DNA of 64,000 nt from Telluribacter sp035998675. Lineage in GTDB: Bacteria; Bacteroidota; Bacteroidia; Cytophagales; Spirosomataceae. Position numbers and translations under genes: made by a program. Positions 27,032 to 36,049 of this stretch are shown here, piece after piece (the stretch's first letter is position 1; each line of letters opens with the position of its first letter). The notes beneath the pieces were generated by a model that did no database searches, was not told the DNA's origin, and saw only the letters and a program-made list of their open reading frames with translations. The stretch spans positions 62,001 through 126,000 of the forward strand of contig NZ_DASYHI010000023.1 in the NCBI RefSeq assembly GCF_035998675.1, given 5' to 3'.

Positions 27032-27463
27032 CTATTTTTGATTGGTACAATTATTAAAAATCTTCTCGAGCAGGTACTGTAGTTGAGCAATTTCTTCTTC
27101 ATTGATTCCCCGCAGGGCAATGGCCCGGTTACTAAGTACCGTAGGCATAATGTCATCAAGTAACTGTTTTCCTTCGGCCGTTACTTCCATTTGGCTACGG
27201 CGTCCGTCGGAGGGGTGACCACCTACGCTAAGCAATTTTCGGGTAATCAACAGATTAATTATTCGGGCAATGGAGGCCTGGTCTTTGAAAGTACGTTCGG
27301 CAATTTCCAGTTGAGTCGAGTCGGGTTTTTCCTGAATTACATTCAGGACGAGCCATTGGTCAATCGTAATGCTAAAGCCCGCCTGCTCAAGGGAGGCCTG
27401 GGCAAACTGGCGGTAGCGCTTGATGGCTTTTTCTATGGAATAGAAGAGGATACGGGATAACAT
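27032..27463 (-). CDS. MarR-family transcriptional regulator
   Basis: From ATG 27463 (MLSRILFYSIEKAIKRYRQF) the product has 143 residues. It shows a MarR winged-helix core: ITIDQWLVLNVIQ, the recognition region TFKDQASIARIINLLITRKL and the wing VGGHPSDGRRSQMEVTAEG. The frame continues to 27508 upstream, but that extension would cover the palindrome at 27494-27511, so the downstream ATG is preferred. It is first gene of an operon with the receptor and probably autoregulates through that palindrome. Inducer unknown. Confidence 0.87.
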   Translation of the reverse strand: MLSRILFYSIEKAIKRYRQFAQASLEQAGFSITIDQWLVLNVIQEKPDSTQLEIAERTFKDQASIARIINLLITRKLLSVGGHPSDGRRSQMEVTAEGKQLLDDIMPTVLSNRAIALRGINEEEIAQLQYLLEKIFNNCTNQK

Positions 27464-27493
27464 CGGGCGTATTTGAAAATAATACCTTAAATG

Positions 27494-27511
27494 TATATGA
27501 TATATCATATA
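27494..27511. promoter_or_regulatory. 18-bp perfect palindrome, likely MarR operator
   Basis: TATATGATATATCATATA is a perfect 18-base dyad, 31 bases upstream of the MarR ATG at 27463. Length, A/T-rich composition and position fit MarR dimers binding their own promoter. The half-site TATATGATAT recurs at 28104 and 38249. Confidence 0.6.
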
Positions 27512-27684
27512 TATGGGAGAAAAAATTTATGAAAGGAATTTTCCGGTGACAAAAGGTTAGGGCTATACTTTGGGGTACGGGAGGAGTAGCTGCTAAAAGG
27601 ACCACAATACCCTTAAAAGCAGCGGGCCCCAGACAAATGTCCGAGGCCTGCTGCCTGATTTTGATTTTTGTTTACCATTCCAGA

Positions 27685-28065
27685 TTAATGGTTATGACCG
27701 TGGCTTATTTCGTGGTGGTGATAAGGTACCCGATCGGTCATCAGACCGGCACCAATTTCCATAATACCAATAATCAGGTGTGGCAAAAATACGTAGTCGG
27801 CAAAGCCGAACAACCAGGGTGAAGCAGCCAGGAATATACCGGCAACAACATCCATAGTTAGGTGCGTAGACATTTTTACGGTCTTCATTACACCGGCTTC
27901 ATAATCTGTCATGATTGAAAGTAGCAGAAGCCCCGCACCAACACCAATCGCAACCCACTGTGCTTCGTCTCCATTATTAAATCCAAATAACCATGGCGAA
28001 GCGATTAGCAGGAGTCCCGTAAGATAATCCAAAGCTCCGTGAGCTTTTGTGCTTATAAATCGCAT
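27685..28065 (-). CDS. SPW-repeat membrane protein
   Basis: The 126-residue protein carries two copies of the SPW signature, IASPWLFGF at about 21-29 and AASPWLFGF at about 80-88, each in a pair of membrane helices, so four helices in all. The C-terminus is His-rich (YHHHEISHGHNH). SPW proteins have no known biochemical role and are frequent in stress-related gene sets. Single gene with its own upstream region; the A/T-rich half-site at 28104 lies about 39 bases before its start. Confidence 0.85.
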   Translation of the reverse strand: MRFISTKAHGALDYLTGLLLIASPWLFGFNNGDEAQWVAIGVGAGLLLLSIMTDYEAGVMKTVKMSTHLTMDVVAGIFLAASPWLFGFADYVFLPHLIIGIMEIGAGLMTDRVPYHHHEISHGHNH

Positions 28066-28586
28066 AGCTTAAATAAGTTAAAGGTTATACAATACACTTG
28101 TATTATATGATATAGTTAAAAAATACTGTGCCATTATACGCAAACAGGTACGGGTAAACTCCACCCAAATCAAAAGAAAGAAATGGTCTTTCATCCAAAA
28201 ATGGGTAAAAGCAATCAAAATCAAGTATTTTGGGGTAGGCAGAGGCATAAAGCCAGAGCAGTATTAAACCGGTATGAGCCAGGAGGAGATGGAAGATGAG
28301 TGACAAATAAGGAAAATAATTGTACAGAAACGTGAATGGATTGTGGATAAGATTCCAAAAGAGCCTCTTAATCTGGCTGTTAGCTTATGTGCCTGTTTGG
28401 TAAACTCTTTGAAAGCACTGATTAGAGAAAAAAGTAAAATCAGGTTTCAAATTCCATTGGATATAAAGATATGACCCCGAAGTACCGGTGCTTCCACATC
28501 TGTTTAATTAACTATAAATCCGGTTTTTGTAAAACACTTTTTTTTTCGGGATGTTGATTAGGAGTCAGAAACAAAACTTTGTGTGT
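28066..28586. other. Divergent intergenic region upstream of SPW and catalase genes (521 bases)
   Basis: The A/T-rich gap has no credible gene; a 67-codon minus-strand frame at 28103-28306 has poor composition. It contains TATATGATATA at 28104-28114, matching half of the MarR-type palindrome at 27494. Promoters for the two divergent genes must be here. Confidence 0.45.
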
Positions 28587-30215
28587 ATGGAAAATGAAGA
28601 AAATAAGCCAGGAAATGGTCAGGAATCCAATTCTGGTAACGGGCAGCAGCAAGGCGGGGATGACCACACGCTAACCAACCGGCAGGGACATCCAATTTCT
28701 AACAATCAGAATATCCGGACGGTAGGAAGCCGTGGCCCGGCTACCCTTGAGAATTATAATTTCCTGGAGAAGATAACCCACTTTGACCGGGAGCGGATTC
28801 CGGAACGGGTAGTTCACGCCAGGGGAGCCGGTGCTCACGGATATTTTGAAGCCTACGGTACAGCAGGTGATGAGCCGGTGTCCAACTATACCCGCGCCAA
28901 ACTGTTTCAGCAAAAAGGAAAGCGTACGCCCGTCTTTGTCAGGTTTTCGTCGGTAATTCACGGTGGGCACTCGCCCGAAACCCTGCGGGACCCCCGCGGC
29001 TTCGCGGTAAAATTCTATACTGAAGACGGTAACTGGGATTTGGTGGGCAACAACCTGAAAGTTTTTTTCATCCGCGACGCTATGAAGTTCCCGGATCTGG
29101 TACATGCCTTTAAGCCCGACCCGGTTACTAATATCCAGAACGGCGAACGAATCTTTGACTTTATCAGTCACACGCCCGAGGCAATGCACATGATTACTTT
29201 CCTGTTTTCACCTTGGGGTATACCCGCCAACTACCGGCAAATGCAGGGCTCCGGCGTAAATACGTACAGATGGGTCAATGAGAACGGCGAGGGGGTTTTG
29301 GTTAAGTACCATTGGGAACCCAAACAAGGAATAAAGAACCTGACCCAGGAAGAAGCCGAAATGATTCAGGGCAAAAACTTCAACCACGGTACTCAGGACC
29401 TGTATGAAGCCATTGAGCGGGGCGACTTTCCGGAGTGGGAACTGCTGGTACAGATAATGAGTGATGATGACCATCCGGAACTGGATTTTGACCCGTTGGA
29501 TGATACCAAGCTGTGGCCCGAAGACCAGTTTCCCTGGCTGCCCGTTGGGCGGATGGTGCTGGATCGTAACCCGCAGGACTACCACGCCGAAGTAGAGCAG
29601 GTCGCGTTTGGAACGGGGGTTCTGGTCGATGGACTGGAGTTCTCAGATGATAAAATGCTACAGGGACGCACGCTCTCCTACTCGGATACCCAGCGTTACC
29701 GGGTGGGGGCTAATTACCTGCACCTGCCCATTAATGCACCCAAAAAACGGGTAGCTACCAATCAGCGGGGTGGGCAAATGGCCTACCACGTAGATGTGGC
29801 CCCGGGTGCCAATCCGCACGTTAACTATGAGCCTTCTTCTCTTAACGGGTTGAAAGAAGCACCGGCCGAGGGTAATGAATACAATCCTCAAATTGAGGGT
29901 AAGCTGGTTAGAAAGCCCCTGGAGCGCACGAACGATTTTAAGCAGGCGGGTGAACGCTTCCGGCTTTTTGAGGACTGGGAACGTGAGGAGCTGATCAGGA
30001 ACCTGGTTAATACTTTAGGACCCGCGCAAAAGCACATCCAGGACCGCATGGTTGAGTTATTCACCCAATGTGACGAAGAGTACGGCCGTCGCGTAGCGGA
30101 AGGATTGAAGAACTTGCCGAAAACGGATGATTCGGGCGGACCCATTGGTTCAGCAAAATCGAGCGAAGGGGTGAAAGATGCCGAAGAAAAATCGCACCAG
30201 GCTAAACCGTATTAA
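28587..30215 (+). CDS. Monofunctional heme catalase
   Basis: Starting at ATG 28587 (MENEENKPGNGQ), the product has 542 residues. It decomposes hydrogen peroxide to water and oxygen. Conserved elements are the distal His in RVVHARGAGAHGYFE (His77), Asn in DLVGNNLKVFFIRD, and the proximal heme Tyr in RTLSYSDTQRYRVG. The N-terminal 40 residues are an unusual Gln/Asn/Gly-rich extension and the C-terminus has a short polar tail, compared with about 480-500 residues for small-subunit catalases. No large-subunit C-terminal amidotransferase-like domain is present. The upstream frame to 28551 is not family-like. Monocistronic with its own terminator. GTAC density in this gene is lower than in neighbours. 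Confidence 0.95.
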   Translation: MENEENKPGNGQESNSGNGQQQGGDDHTLTNRQGHPISNNQNIRTVGSRGPATLENYNFLEKITHFDRERIPERVVHARGAGAHGYFEAYGTAGDEPVSNYTRAKLFQQKGKRTPVFVRFSSVIHGGHSPETLRDPRGFAVKFYTEDGNWDLVGNNLKVFFIRDAMKFPDLVHAFKPDPVTNIQNGERIFDFISHTPEAMHMITFLFSPWGIPANYRQMQGSGVNTYRWVNENGEGVLVKYHWEPKQGIKNLTQEEAEMIQGKNFNHGTQDLYEAIERGDFPEWELLVQIMSDDDHPELDFDPLDDTKLWPEDQFPWLPVGRMVLDRNPQDYHAEVEQVAFGTGVLVDGLEFSDDKMLQGRTLSYSDTQRYRVGANYLHLPINAPKKRVATNQRGGQMAYHVDVAPGANPHVNYEPSSLNGLKEAPAEGNEYNPQIEGKLVRKPLERTNDFKQAGERFRLFEDWEREELIRNLVNTLGPAQKHIQDRMVELFTQCDEEYGRRVAEGLKNLPKTDDSGGPIGSAKSSEGVKDAEEKSHQAKPY

Positions 30216-30231
30216 TTGACTTAGGTATAAG

Positions 30232-30264
30232 AAAGGACTGTCGCTGCGGCGGCAGTTCTTTTTT
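30232..30264 (+). terminator. Intrinsic terminator of the catalase gene
   Basis: AAAGGACTG (30232-30240) pairs with CAGTTCTTT (30253-30261), one G-T pair, followed by T residues, 17 bases after the catalase stop. Confidence 0.8.
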
Positions 30265-30388
30265 ATGCAAATCCGTAAAAATAAACCTACTGACTCAGTA
30301 CGGCCTGATAAATGCTCTGGGTAGTTTGATAACTTTGGGCAAGTTTCTGAATGCTTCACCTTACACTAAAAAATTTGGAAATCTAAGG

Positions 30389-31537
30389 ATGGCAGGTACC
30401 TATATATTCTATACACTGCTAATGGTAGGTATGATTCTGTTGTCATTGCCTTCGGTTCAAACTACTACCAACAAGCAAAGCGTACTTCTAACCTCCGAAC
30501 CCTATCACTATTGGGGAGCAAATCTGCTCCTGCTTATAATCCTGTATTCGTTTATTATCGGCTGCCGGTATTACGTTGGTATCGATTATGAGGCCTATCT
30601 GGAATGGTACCTTGAATTAAAGCAAACGGGGATCTATCCCCGCGAAATTGAATTTGGCTACGAATGGCTCAACTATTTTCTTTACTTTTTAGGGGCCCAT
30701 TATGCCTTTCTCTTTATAATTCTGGCTTTCTTACAGATCCTTTTTTTCTATAAATCGCTGGAAAAATTCTCCTTTCTGATTCCCTGGTACATCTTCTTCT
30801 TTTTTACCTACCTGCTTATGTTCAGTAGTATGAACATTATGCGGCAGACGCTGGCCTATTTTCTATTTTTTTACGCTCTGAACCTTGCTATCGATAAACA
30901 GTACTTACGGGCCCTGCTTTATTGCCTGCTCGGTTTTAGCTTTCACAAAAGCATTGTTATTGCCATTGCCCTATTTCCACTACTGGGCTTCGACTGGTTC
31001 AAGAACAAGTACGTTCAAATAGCTCTTTTGCTGTTTGTTACCGTTTTTGCCTCCCAGATATTAGCCATAGCCCTGGAAATTGCTTCTCCGATTGTTTCCC
31101 TGATTGGCTATGGGTATTACGTAGAGAATCTGGATTATATGTATGAGATTACGGAGGAAGGGGCCGTTGGGGCGGGTACCGCCCGCATCCTTTTCTTCAT
31201 TCTGGATATGTCCATCATCTGGTACAGCGACGAGCTTAAAACTACCTTTAAATCATACGATTTTTACAAGTACTATAACATCTACTTCCTCGGGGCTTTT
31301 ATGGATCGTATCGTTTACGATAATTTCATTTTGGCCCGGACCAATGACTACCTGCTCAATTTCAGAGTCTTGATTTTAAGTTTTTTGTGCTATTACTTGT
31401 TTGCCAGCGCTACCGAAAAAATCCCCAAAGTAGTCCTGGGAAGTACCATTGCCCTAATGATGCTGGCCTTTTTTTACCGGGCTATTTACAACTCTGCCGC
31501 CCAGACTTCTCCCTTTAATTTTATCTTTTTTGAATAG
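30389..31537 (+). CDS. EpsG-family polysaccharide polymerase (Wzy-like)
   Basis: The 382-residue polytopic membrane protein has about ten helices. ATG 30389 (MAGTYIFYTLLMVGM) is preferred over the frame's first ATG at 30326 because the preceding 21 residues are polar and AAGG precedes it. EpsG features are CRYYVGIDYEAYLEWY after the second helix, FGYEWLNYFLYFLG, SSMNIMRQTLAYFLFF and FSFHKSIVIAIALFPL. These proteins polymerise lipid-linked repeat units on the periplasmic side. It is the only polymerase candidate of the exopolysaccharide locus that follows. Convergent with the GH16 gene. Confidence 0.82.
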   Translation: MAGTYIFYTLLMVGMILLSLPSVQTTTNKQSVLLTSEPYHYWGANLLLLIILYSFIIGCRYYVGIDYEAYLEWYLELKQTGIYPREIEFGYEWLNYFLYFLGAHYAFLFIILAFLQILFFYKSLEKFSFLIPWYIFFFFTYLLMFSSMNIMRQTLAYFLFFYALNLAIDKQYLRALLYCLLGFSFHKSIVIAIALFPLLGFDWFKNKYVQIALLLFVTVFASQILAIALEIASPIVSLIGYGYYVENLDYMYEITEEGAVGAGTARILFFILDMSIIWYSDELKTTFKSYDFYKYYNIYFLGAFMDRIVYDNFILARTNDYLLNFRVLILSFLCYYLFASATEKIPKVVLGSTIALMMLAFFYRAIYNSAAQTSPFNFIFFE

Positions 31538-31546
31538 AGAGGTTTT

Positions 31547-31585
31547 AAAAAACGGGAAGGGACAACATCAGTCGATCCCTTCCCG
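31547..31585 (-). terminator. Terminator of the GH16 gene
   Basis: Perfect 10-bp arms CGGGAAGGGA (31553-31562) and TCCCTTCCCG (31576-31585). On the minus strand TTTTTT follows (complement of 31547-31552), 18 bases after the GH16 stop. Confidence 0.85.
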
Positions 31586-31602
31586 CCCAGAATATTATGT
31601 CC

Positions 31603-32661
31603 TTATTTCTTCACAAAAACCTTTACCCAGTCTACCAGCATAACTCCGTCGTTTGGGCCAATCTCAATCTGGTCAGCGGTGGGTATACTACCTTCTTCCC
31701 AGAAGAAATCTCCACCCACGGCCATGTTCAGGGTAAGCATCTCTAACTTTCCAAAAAGATTGGGTACGTAGCCACCGGTTTTTACGTCCACTACATTACC
31801 ATCAAGTAAAAAAGTCAGGGATTCCTTTGTCCATATTACTTCGTAGACGTGCCAGCTTTCCTGTAGGCTGTTGGGGGTGTTAAGGTAGGTTTCCTGATTT
31901 TCAACCAGATTCTGGTTAGCTTTTCGACCATAGAAATAGTTGGTCTGGTAGTCATTGGGCTTGTGACCTCGGGCCTCCAGGATATCAATTTCTCCGTTAG
32001 TGGGCCATTTGTCTCCGTACGCCCAGAAGGCAGGCCAGATGCCATAACCAGAAGGTAGTTTGATGCGCGCCATCATCCTGACCTGACCTTCGGTTCGGGT
32101 TGGGGTAAATCGGGACTTTGATTCTAGGCGGGCCGAAGTGAACTTAAAGTCAGTAGGGGTAGCATCTACATCCTGCCGGTACCTGGGCCCGGTAACGTTT
32201 TCCTTAACGGCCTTGATAACAAGCCATTTATTGGCACTGTTGGCCGGGTCAGCGATCACATCCAGGTTTTCGGCATCGGCGGTGTACATTTGCAGCTCAT
32301 TATTAAAAGCGCCGCCTACCCATACATTCCATTGGGAGTTAGCATTAGCCGGAGAAGAATCGAAATTATCATCAAAGGTTTTTTTCCAACCAGAGTTTAA
32401 CAGGGTAGCTTCATTAATGTCGTAATCAGGAGTACTTTCTACGGTTGCGGTTCGTAGCGCTTTTGAAACAATTCTATTCGTGAGCCGGGCAGATTCCAGG
32501 GCTGAATTAATGTTTTCATTGACCGGCTCGGTCAAGGTCTGGCAACCGGCGATTGCAACGCAGGCAGCCGCCAGGTACAAGGAAATTTTCAGCGGGCGTA
32601 CATTTTTTTTCAAGGGGATACAAGTTAGGTTTCGGGTGCGTTTAGTAATATTTTTATACAA
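31603..32661 (-). CDS. GH16 beta-glucanase-like lipoprotein
   Basis: The 352-residue protein has a long basic N-terminus, then a lipoprotein signal (ISLYLAAACVAIAGCQ). GH16 domain residues about 95-352 carry the catalytic motif GEIDILEARG, where the first Glu is the nucleophile and the last Glu the acid/base, plus YGIWPAFWAYGDKWP and VDWVKVF at the end. GH16 enzymes cut beta-1,3 or beta-1,3-1,4 glucans and some galactans. Being surface-lipidated and embedded between the polymerase and glycosyltransferase genes, it may trim the exopolysaccharide made by this locus; digestion of external glucan is the alternative. The long pre-signal basic stretch suggests the true start may be internal, though no other ATG is available. 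Confidence 0.85.
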   Translation of the reverse strand: MYKNITKRTRNLTCIPLKKNVRPLKISLYLAAACVAIAGCQTLTEPVNENINSALESARLTNRIVSKALRTATVESTPDYDINEATLLNSGWKKTFDDNFDSSPANANSQWNVWVGGAFNNELQMYTADAENLDVIADPANSANKWLVIKAVKENVTGPRYRQDVDATPTDFKFTSARLESKSRFTPTRTEGQVRMMARIKLPSGYGIWPAFWAYGDKWPTNGEIDILEARGHKPNDYQTNYFYGRKANQNLVENQETYLNTPNSLQESWHVYEVIWTKESLTFLLDGNVVDVKTGGYVPNLFGKLEMLTLNMAVGGDFFWEEGSIPTADQIEIGPNDGVMLVDWVKVFVKK

Positions 32662-33081
32662 AAATTAAGCCTTGTTTTCATAAAAAACCAGAATTAATCC
32701 GTCAACTTAGTAAACGGTCATCAAGGTTTATGATCCTGACCGATAGTTTGAAAAATGTGTTTTAATTTTGATTGCTGTGTTGACGGCCGGAAGCACTAAA
32801 AAATATTGGAGAAGGCAGCCGGGAGAATACCCGCCTAAAAGGAAAAGGCAGGATAAATAGTAAGCTTAGTAATTTGAAGGATAAGGTAGCTGGTACTTAA
32901 GGGAAGTACTTCGGGTAACGTCCGCAAAAAATGCGACAAACATCTGGCAGAAGGTAATCAGGTCGAAACAGCACCATGAATTCCCGGCCTGATTGTTGTA
33001 TTCATGGGATGTTTAGTTACTTTTAAGTATTCAATAGTCATGATTCAGTGATATAAACTTCCGAAAGTCCGCTCTTATAAA
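32662..33081. other. Divergent intergenic region between GH16 and GT2 genes (420 bases)
   Basis: No credible frame. A CCATGAAT...ATTCATGG inverted repeat (32974-32981 and 33000-33007) lies about 75 bases before the GT2 start. Promoters for the GH16 gene and the plus-strand glycosyltransferase run are expected here. Confidence 0.45.
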
Positions 33082-33951
33082 ATGCCTACCTTCAGTCTTA
33101 TAATCTGTACTTATAATAGAGTTGATTACTTAAAAGAAACCATTGAATCAATTTGGAATCATTTTGGCAACCGGTTTGAGTATGAGATGATTGTGGTGGA
33201 TAATAATTCAACGGATGGCACCGCCCAGGTGGCTCAGCAATACGCGCATATACCTGTATTTAAGTACTATAAAGAGCTAAAACAAGGCTTGTCGCACGCC
33301 AGAAACCGAGGAATTGAAGAAGCAAAAAATGAAGTACTGGTGTTTCTGGACGATGATATAGACATAGAAAGCAACTACCTGGACCGGGGCAATGCGCTAT
33401 TTGGTGATGCCTCCGTTCAAATAGCGGGTGGCAAAGTACTGCCCTTTAAAGTGGAGGTACCTCCGTGGCTTCCCCGGAAGTTTTATTACCTGGTAAGTAT
33501 TTTTGATCTGGGTAACGAACGTATTCTCACCAAAAAATTAATGGGTGCAAACTACGCCATGCGAAAGGACGCTGCCCTTAAAATCGGCTGGTATAATCCT
33601 GAATTGGGTAGAAAAGGGAATACACTCACGGGAGGAGAAGAGATTGATTACCTGGACCGGGCCAAGAACCTGGGCTATAACATCTGGTACGATCCGGGGC
33701 TGATTGTTTACCATAAAATAAACAATAAACTTAATAAAGAGTATGTATTTACATATTCTTTTCAACTCGGCCGGTCGGAGCGTATCATTGATTTACAGCA
33801 GAGTAAGGTAAAATATGGTCTTAAAGTTGCGAAGGCCTTTGCCATGCTCTTTGCTTACCTGGTGTATGGTTCCTATACTCCTGATCAAAAACAAAGAGCC
33901 TATTTTAAAATTAATCAGCAGTATTCCCTTGGTTATTTATCCGGGAATTAA
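33082..33951 (+). CDS. Glycosyltransferase family 2, copy A
   Basis: The 289-residue GT-A transferase shows FSLIICTYNRVDYLKETIES at the N-terminus, IVVDNNSTDGT, the nucleotide-sugar metal motif VFLDDDIDIE, and LMGANYAMRK with GGEEIDYLDRAKNLGY in the acceptor region. No membrane helix except a weakly hydrophobic segment near 255-265. It probably adds one sugar to the lipid-linked repeat unit in the cytoplasm. Closely paralogous, along its whole length, to the minus-strand GT2 at 39741-40625. First gene of a plus-strand series. Confidence 0.9.
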   Translation: MPTFSLIICTYNRVDYLKETIESIWNHFGNRFEYEMIVVDNNSTDGTAQVAQQYAHIPVFKYYKELKQGLSHARNRGIEEAKNEVLVFLDDDIDIESNYLDRGNALFGDASVQIAGGKVLPFKVEVPPWLPRKFYYLVSIFDLGNERILTKKLMGANYAMRKDAALKIGWYNPELGRKGNTLTGGEEIDYLDRAKNLGYNIWYDPGLIVYHKINNKLNKEYVFTYSFQLGRSERIIDLQQSKVKYGLKVAKAFAMLFAYLVYGSYTPDQKQRAYFKINQQYSLGYLSGN

Positions 33952-34066
33952 TATAAAATAGTACCTTGACCATTGCCTACGCAGTTCTCGTTTTTTATTC
34001 CCCTGGATGTTAACTGAAAATCTAAGTGGCCCAACCCTCAGCATATAAGTACTTGATTTATTTGGT

Positions 34067-35164
34067 ATGAAGATATTAATGATTGCCAGGAGTACGCTGT
34101 TTAGTTCACCGGGGGGAGATACCACCCAGATAGAAATGACGGCAAAGTACCTCCGCGAGCTGGGCGTGCAGGTAGACATACAACTCAGTAATGAACATCT
34201 AAAGTACAACGACTACGACCTGCTGCATTTTTTCAATATTATTCGACCAGATGACATTCTTCCCCACGTCCAGAGTACCAGCCAACCCTACGTCATTTCA
34301 ACCATTTTCGTCGACTACTTTGAGTACGAGAAGAAAAACCGGGGAGGTGTACTCAAAGTAATGAACAGCGTTTTTGACCGGGACCAGATTGAGTACATTA
34401 AAACCCTGGCGCGAAGCGTAAAAAACAAGGAAAAGATAAAGTCAGGGTACTACCTCCGGCACGGACAGCACCAGTCAATCAAGTACCTTGCTGAGAATGC
34501 CGCTATGCTGCTTCCCAATTCCCACAGTGAATACCAGCGTTTTGTGGATCTGTATAAGGTAAATCAAAGGTACCAGAAGGTGGTGAACGCCATTGATCCG
34601 GCCTTATTTAACAATTCCATAGAACCCAATAATGATTTTAAGGATCACGTACTTTGTGTGGGTAGAATTGAGGGGCGAAAAAACCAGTTGAACCTCATCA
34701 AAGCCCTGCAGGGGACTGACCTGCACCTGACCATTATTGGAAAACCTTCCCCCAACCACATTGACTACTATCACCAGTGTAAGCAACTGGGAGCCAGTGC
34801 CGGTAATGTAAAGTTTATTGACCATATCCACCACCATGAGCTGGCTTCGCTCTACCAAGCGGCCCGGGTACATGTATTGCCGAGCTGGTTTGAAACCACC
34901 GGACTGAGTTCCCTGGAAGCGGGCGTACTGGATTGTAACCTGGTTATTACCCGCAAGGGTGATACTGAAGAGTACTTTCAGAATATGGCTTACTACTGCG
35001 AACCGGATGATATTTCTTCCATTCGGGAGGCGGTACTTAAAGCCTGGCGGGAACCCGTAGTCCCTCAACTTAAGGAGTACATATTGGCAAATTATACCTG
35101 GCAACACGCCGCCGAGCAAACGCTGGCGGCCTATAAAATTGTACTAGAAAATAGGGATAGTTAA
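34067..35164 (+). CDS. Glycosyltransferase family 4
   Basis: The 365-residue GT-B protein starts at MKILMIARSTLFSSPGGDT. A C-terminal donor domain begins VLCVGRIEGRKNQLNLIKAL, with HVLPSWFETTGLSSLEAG containing the E-x7-E-type motif. No signal or membrane segment. It likely transfers a sugar during repeat-unit assembly. It lies 115 bases after the GT2 gene and 96 bases before the GAF gene, in the same direction. The GTAC tetranucleotide is especially dense here. Confidence 0.88.
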   Translation: MKILMIARSTLFSSPGGDTTQIEMTAKYLRELGVQVDIQLSNEHLKYNDYDLLHFFNIIRPDDILPHVQSTSQPYVISTIFVDYFEYEKKNRGGVLKVMNSVFDRDQIEYIKTLARSVKNKEKIKSGYYLRHGQHQSIKYLAENAAMLLPNSHSEYQRFVDLYKVNQRYQKVVNAIDPALFNNSIEPNNDFKDHVLCVGRIEGRKNQLNLIKALQGTDLHLTIIGKPSPNHIDYYHQCKQLGASAGNVKFIDHIHHHELASLYQAARVHVLPSWFETTGLSSLEAGVLDCNLVITRKGDTEEYFQNMAYYCEPDDISSIREAVLKAWREPVVPQLKEYILANYTWQHAAEQTLAAYKIVLENRDS

Positions 35165-35260
35165 AAATTCATATACCGGAGATTTGGGTACTCTGTTTCA
35201 GATTTAAATACTAATGCATTCAAATAGACCAGATTTTATAATCATTACAATTACCGACCT

Positions 35261-35944
35261 ATGCAGTCAGCCCCTAAGCCAGAAAACGAAGCCGAAAGAT
35301 TAAAATCGTTAAAAAAATACCAGCTCCTCGATACGGTTTCGGAGGAAATGTATGACGATATTACAAAAATTGCGGCCGAAATATGCGGAACCTCCGTTTC
35401 CTTACTGAGTTTGGTTGATGAGAATCGGCAGTGGAACAAGTCAACCCGGGGTACCAAACTCAAAGAATTTGAAAGGGAACTTTCATTTTGCGCCCACGCT
35501 ATCCTTGATCCTCAGGAGTTATTTATGGTACCCGACGCCCGGGAGGACAACCGATTTCACGATAATCCATTGGTGTCCGGAGAACACCAGATAATTTTTT
35601 ACGCCGGCATGCCTCTGGTTGATTCCGATGGTCAGCCAATAGGCGCGCTATGTGTTATTGACACCCAGCCTCGTCAGCTCAGTGAGGAAAAGAAGATTTC
35701 GCTGAGGTCACTGGCAAAGTTAGTGCAGGCGCATTTTGAATTAAGATTGGCAAACATACACCTTGAGGAGAGTAATGACCGGCTCATGCTGGCGGTACCA
35801 CTGGTTGATACGGTACTGAATGAAATAGACATGTTAAGCCAAAGCAGTCCGACACCGGAACAGGAAAACCTGATTGAAATGCTCAGGGATACTACTACTG
35901 CCATGAAATCCCTGTTTGTTGAGCCTGAGCTTCAGAGTGAATGA
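35261..35944 (+). CDS. GAF-domain protein, copy A
   Basis: The 227-residue soluble protein has an N-terminal RLKSLKKYQLLDTVSEEMYD helix and a GAF domain (about 25-165) with the family pattern LSLVDENRQWNKS, ELSFCAHAIL and YAGMPLVDSDGQPIGALCV. A helical C-terminal tail of about 60 residues may dimerise. No kinase or cyclase output is fused, so it is a stand-alone ligand or light/redox sensor-like domain. Paralogous to the minus-strand gene at 37269. Placement inside the capsule locus suggests a regulatory role, which is inference. Confidence 0.82.
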   Translation: MQSAPKPENEAERLKSLKKYQLLDTVSEEMYDDITKIAAEICGTSVSLLSLVDENRQWNKSTRGTKLKEFERELSFCAHAILDPQELFMVPDAREDNRFHDNPLVSGEHQIIFYAGMPLVDSDGQPIGALCVIDTQPRQLSEEKKISLRSLAKLVQAHFELRLANIHLEESNDRLMLAVPLVDTVLNEIDMLSQSSPTPEQENLIEMLRDTTTAMKSLFVEPELQSE

Positions 35945-36049
35945 CTACTTTATGGACTAAAAAATAAAGTACCCACCGGAGGATAACCAGACTTTTGATC
36001 GGGATAAATAAAAAATACGGAGCTGAATCAGTAATTTTAAATATAAGGC

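Noticed and set aside
28103..28306. 67-codon minus-strand frame
   Set aside because: Weak composition, and covers a probable promoter half-site; no family.
28671..29189. 172-codon minus-strand frame
   Set aside because: Antisense to catalase, with no recognisable domain.
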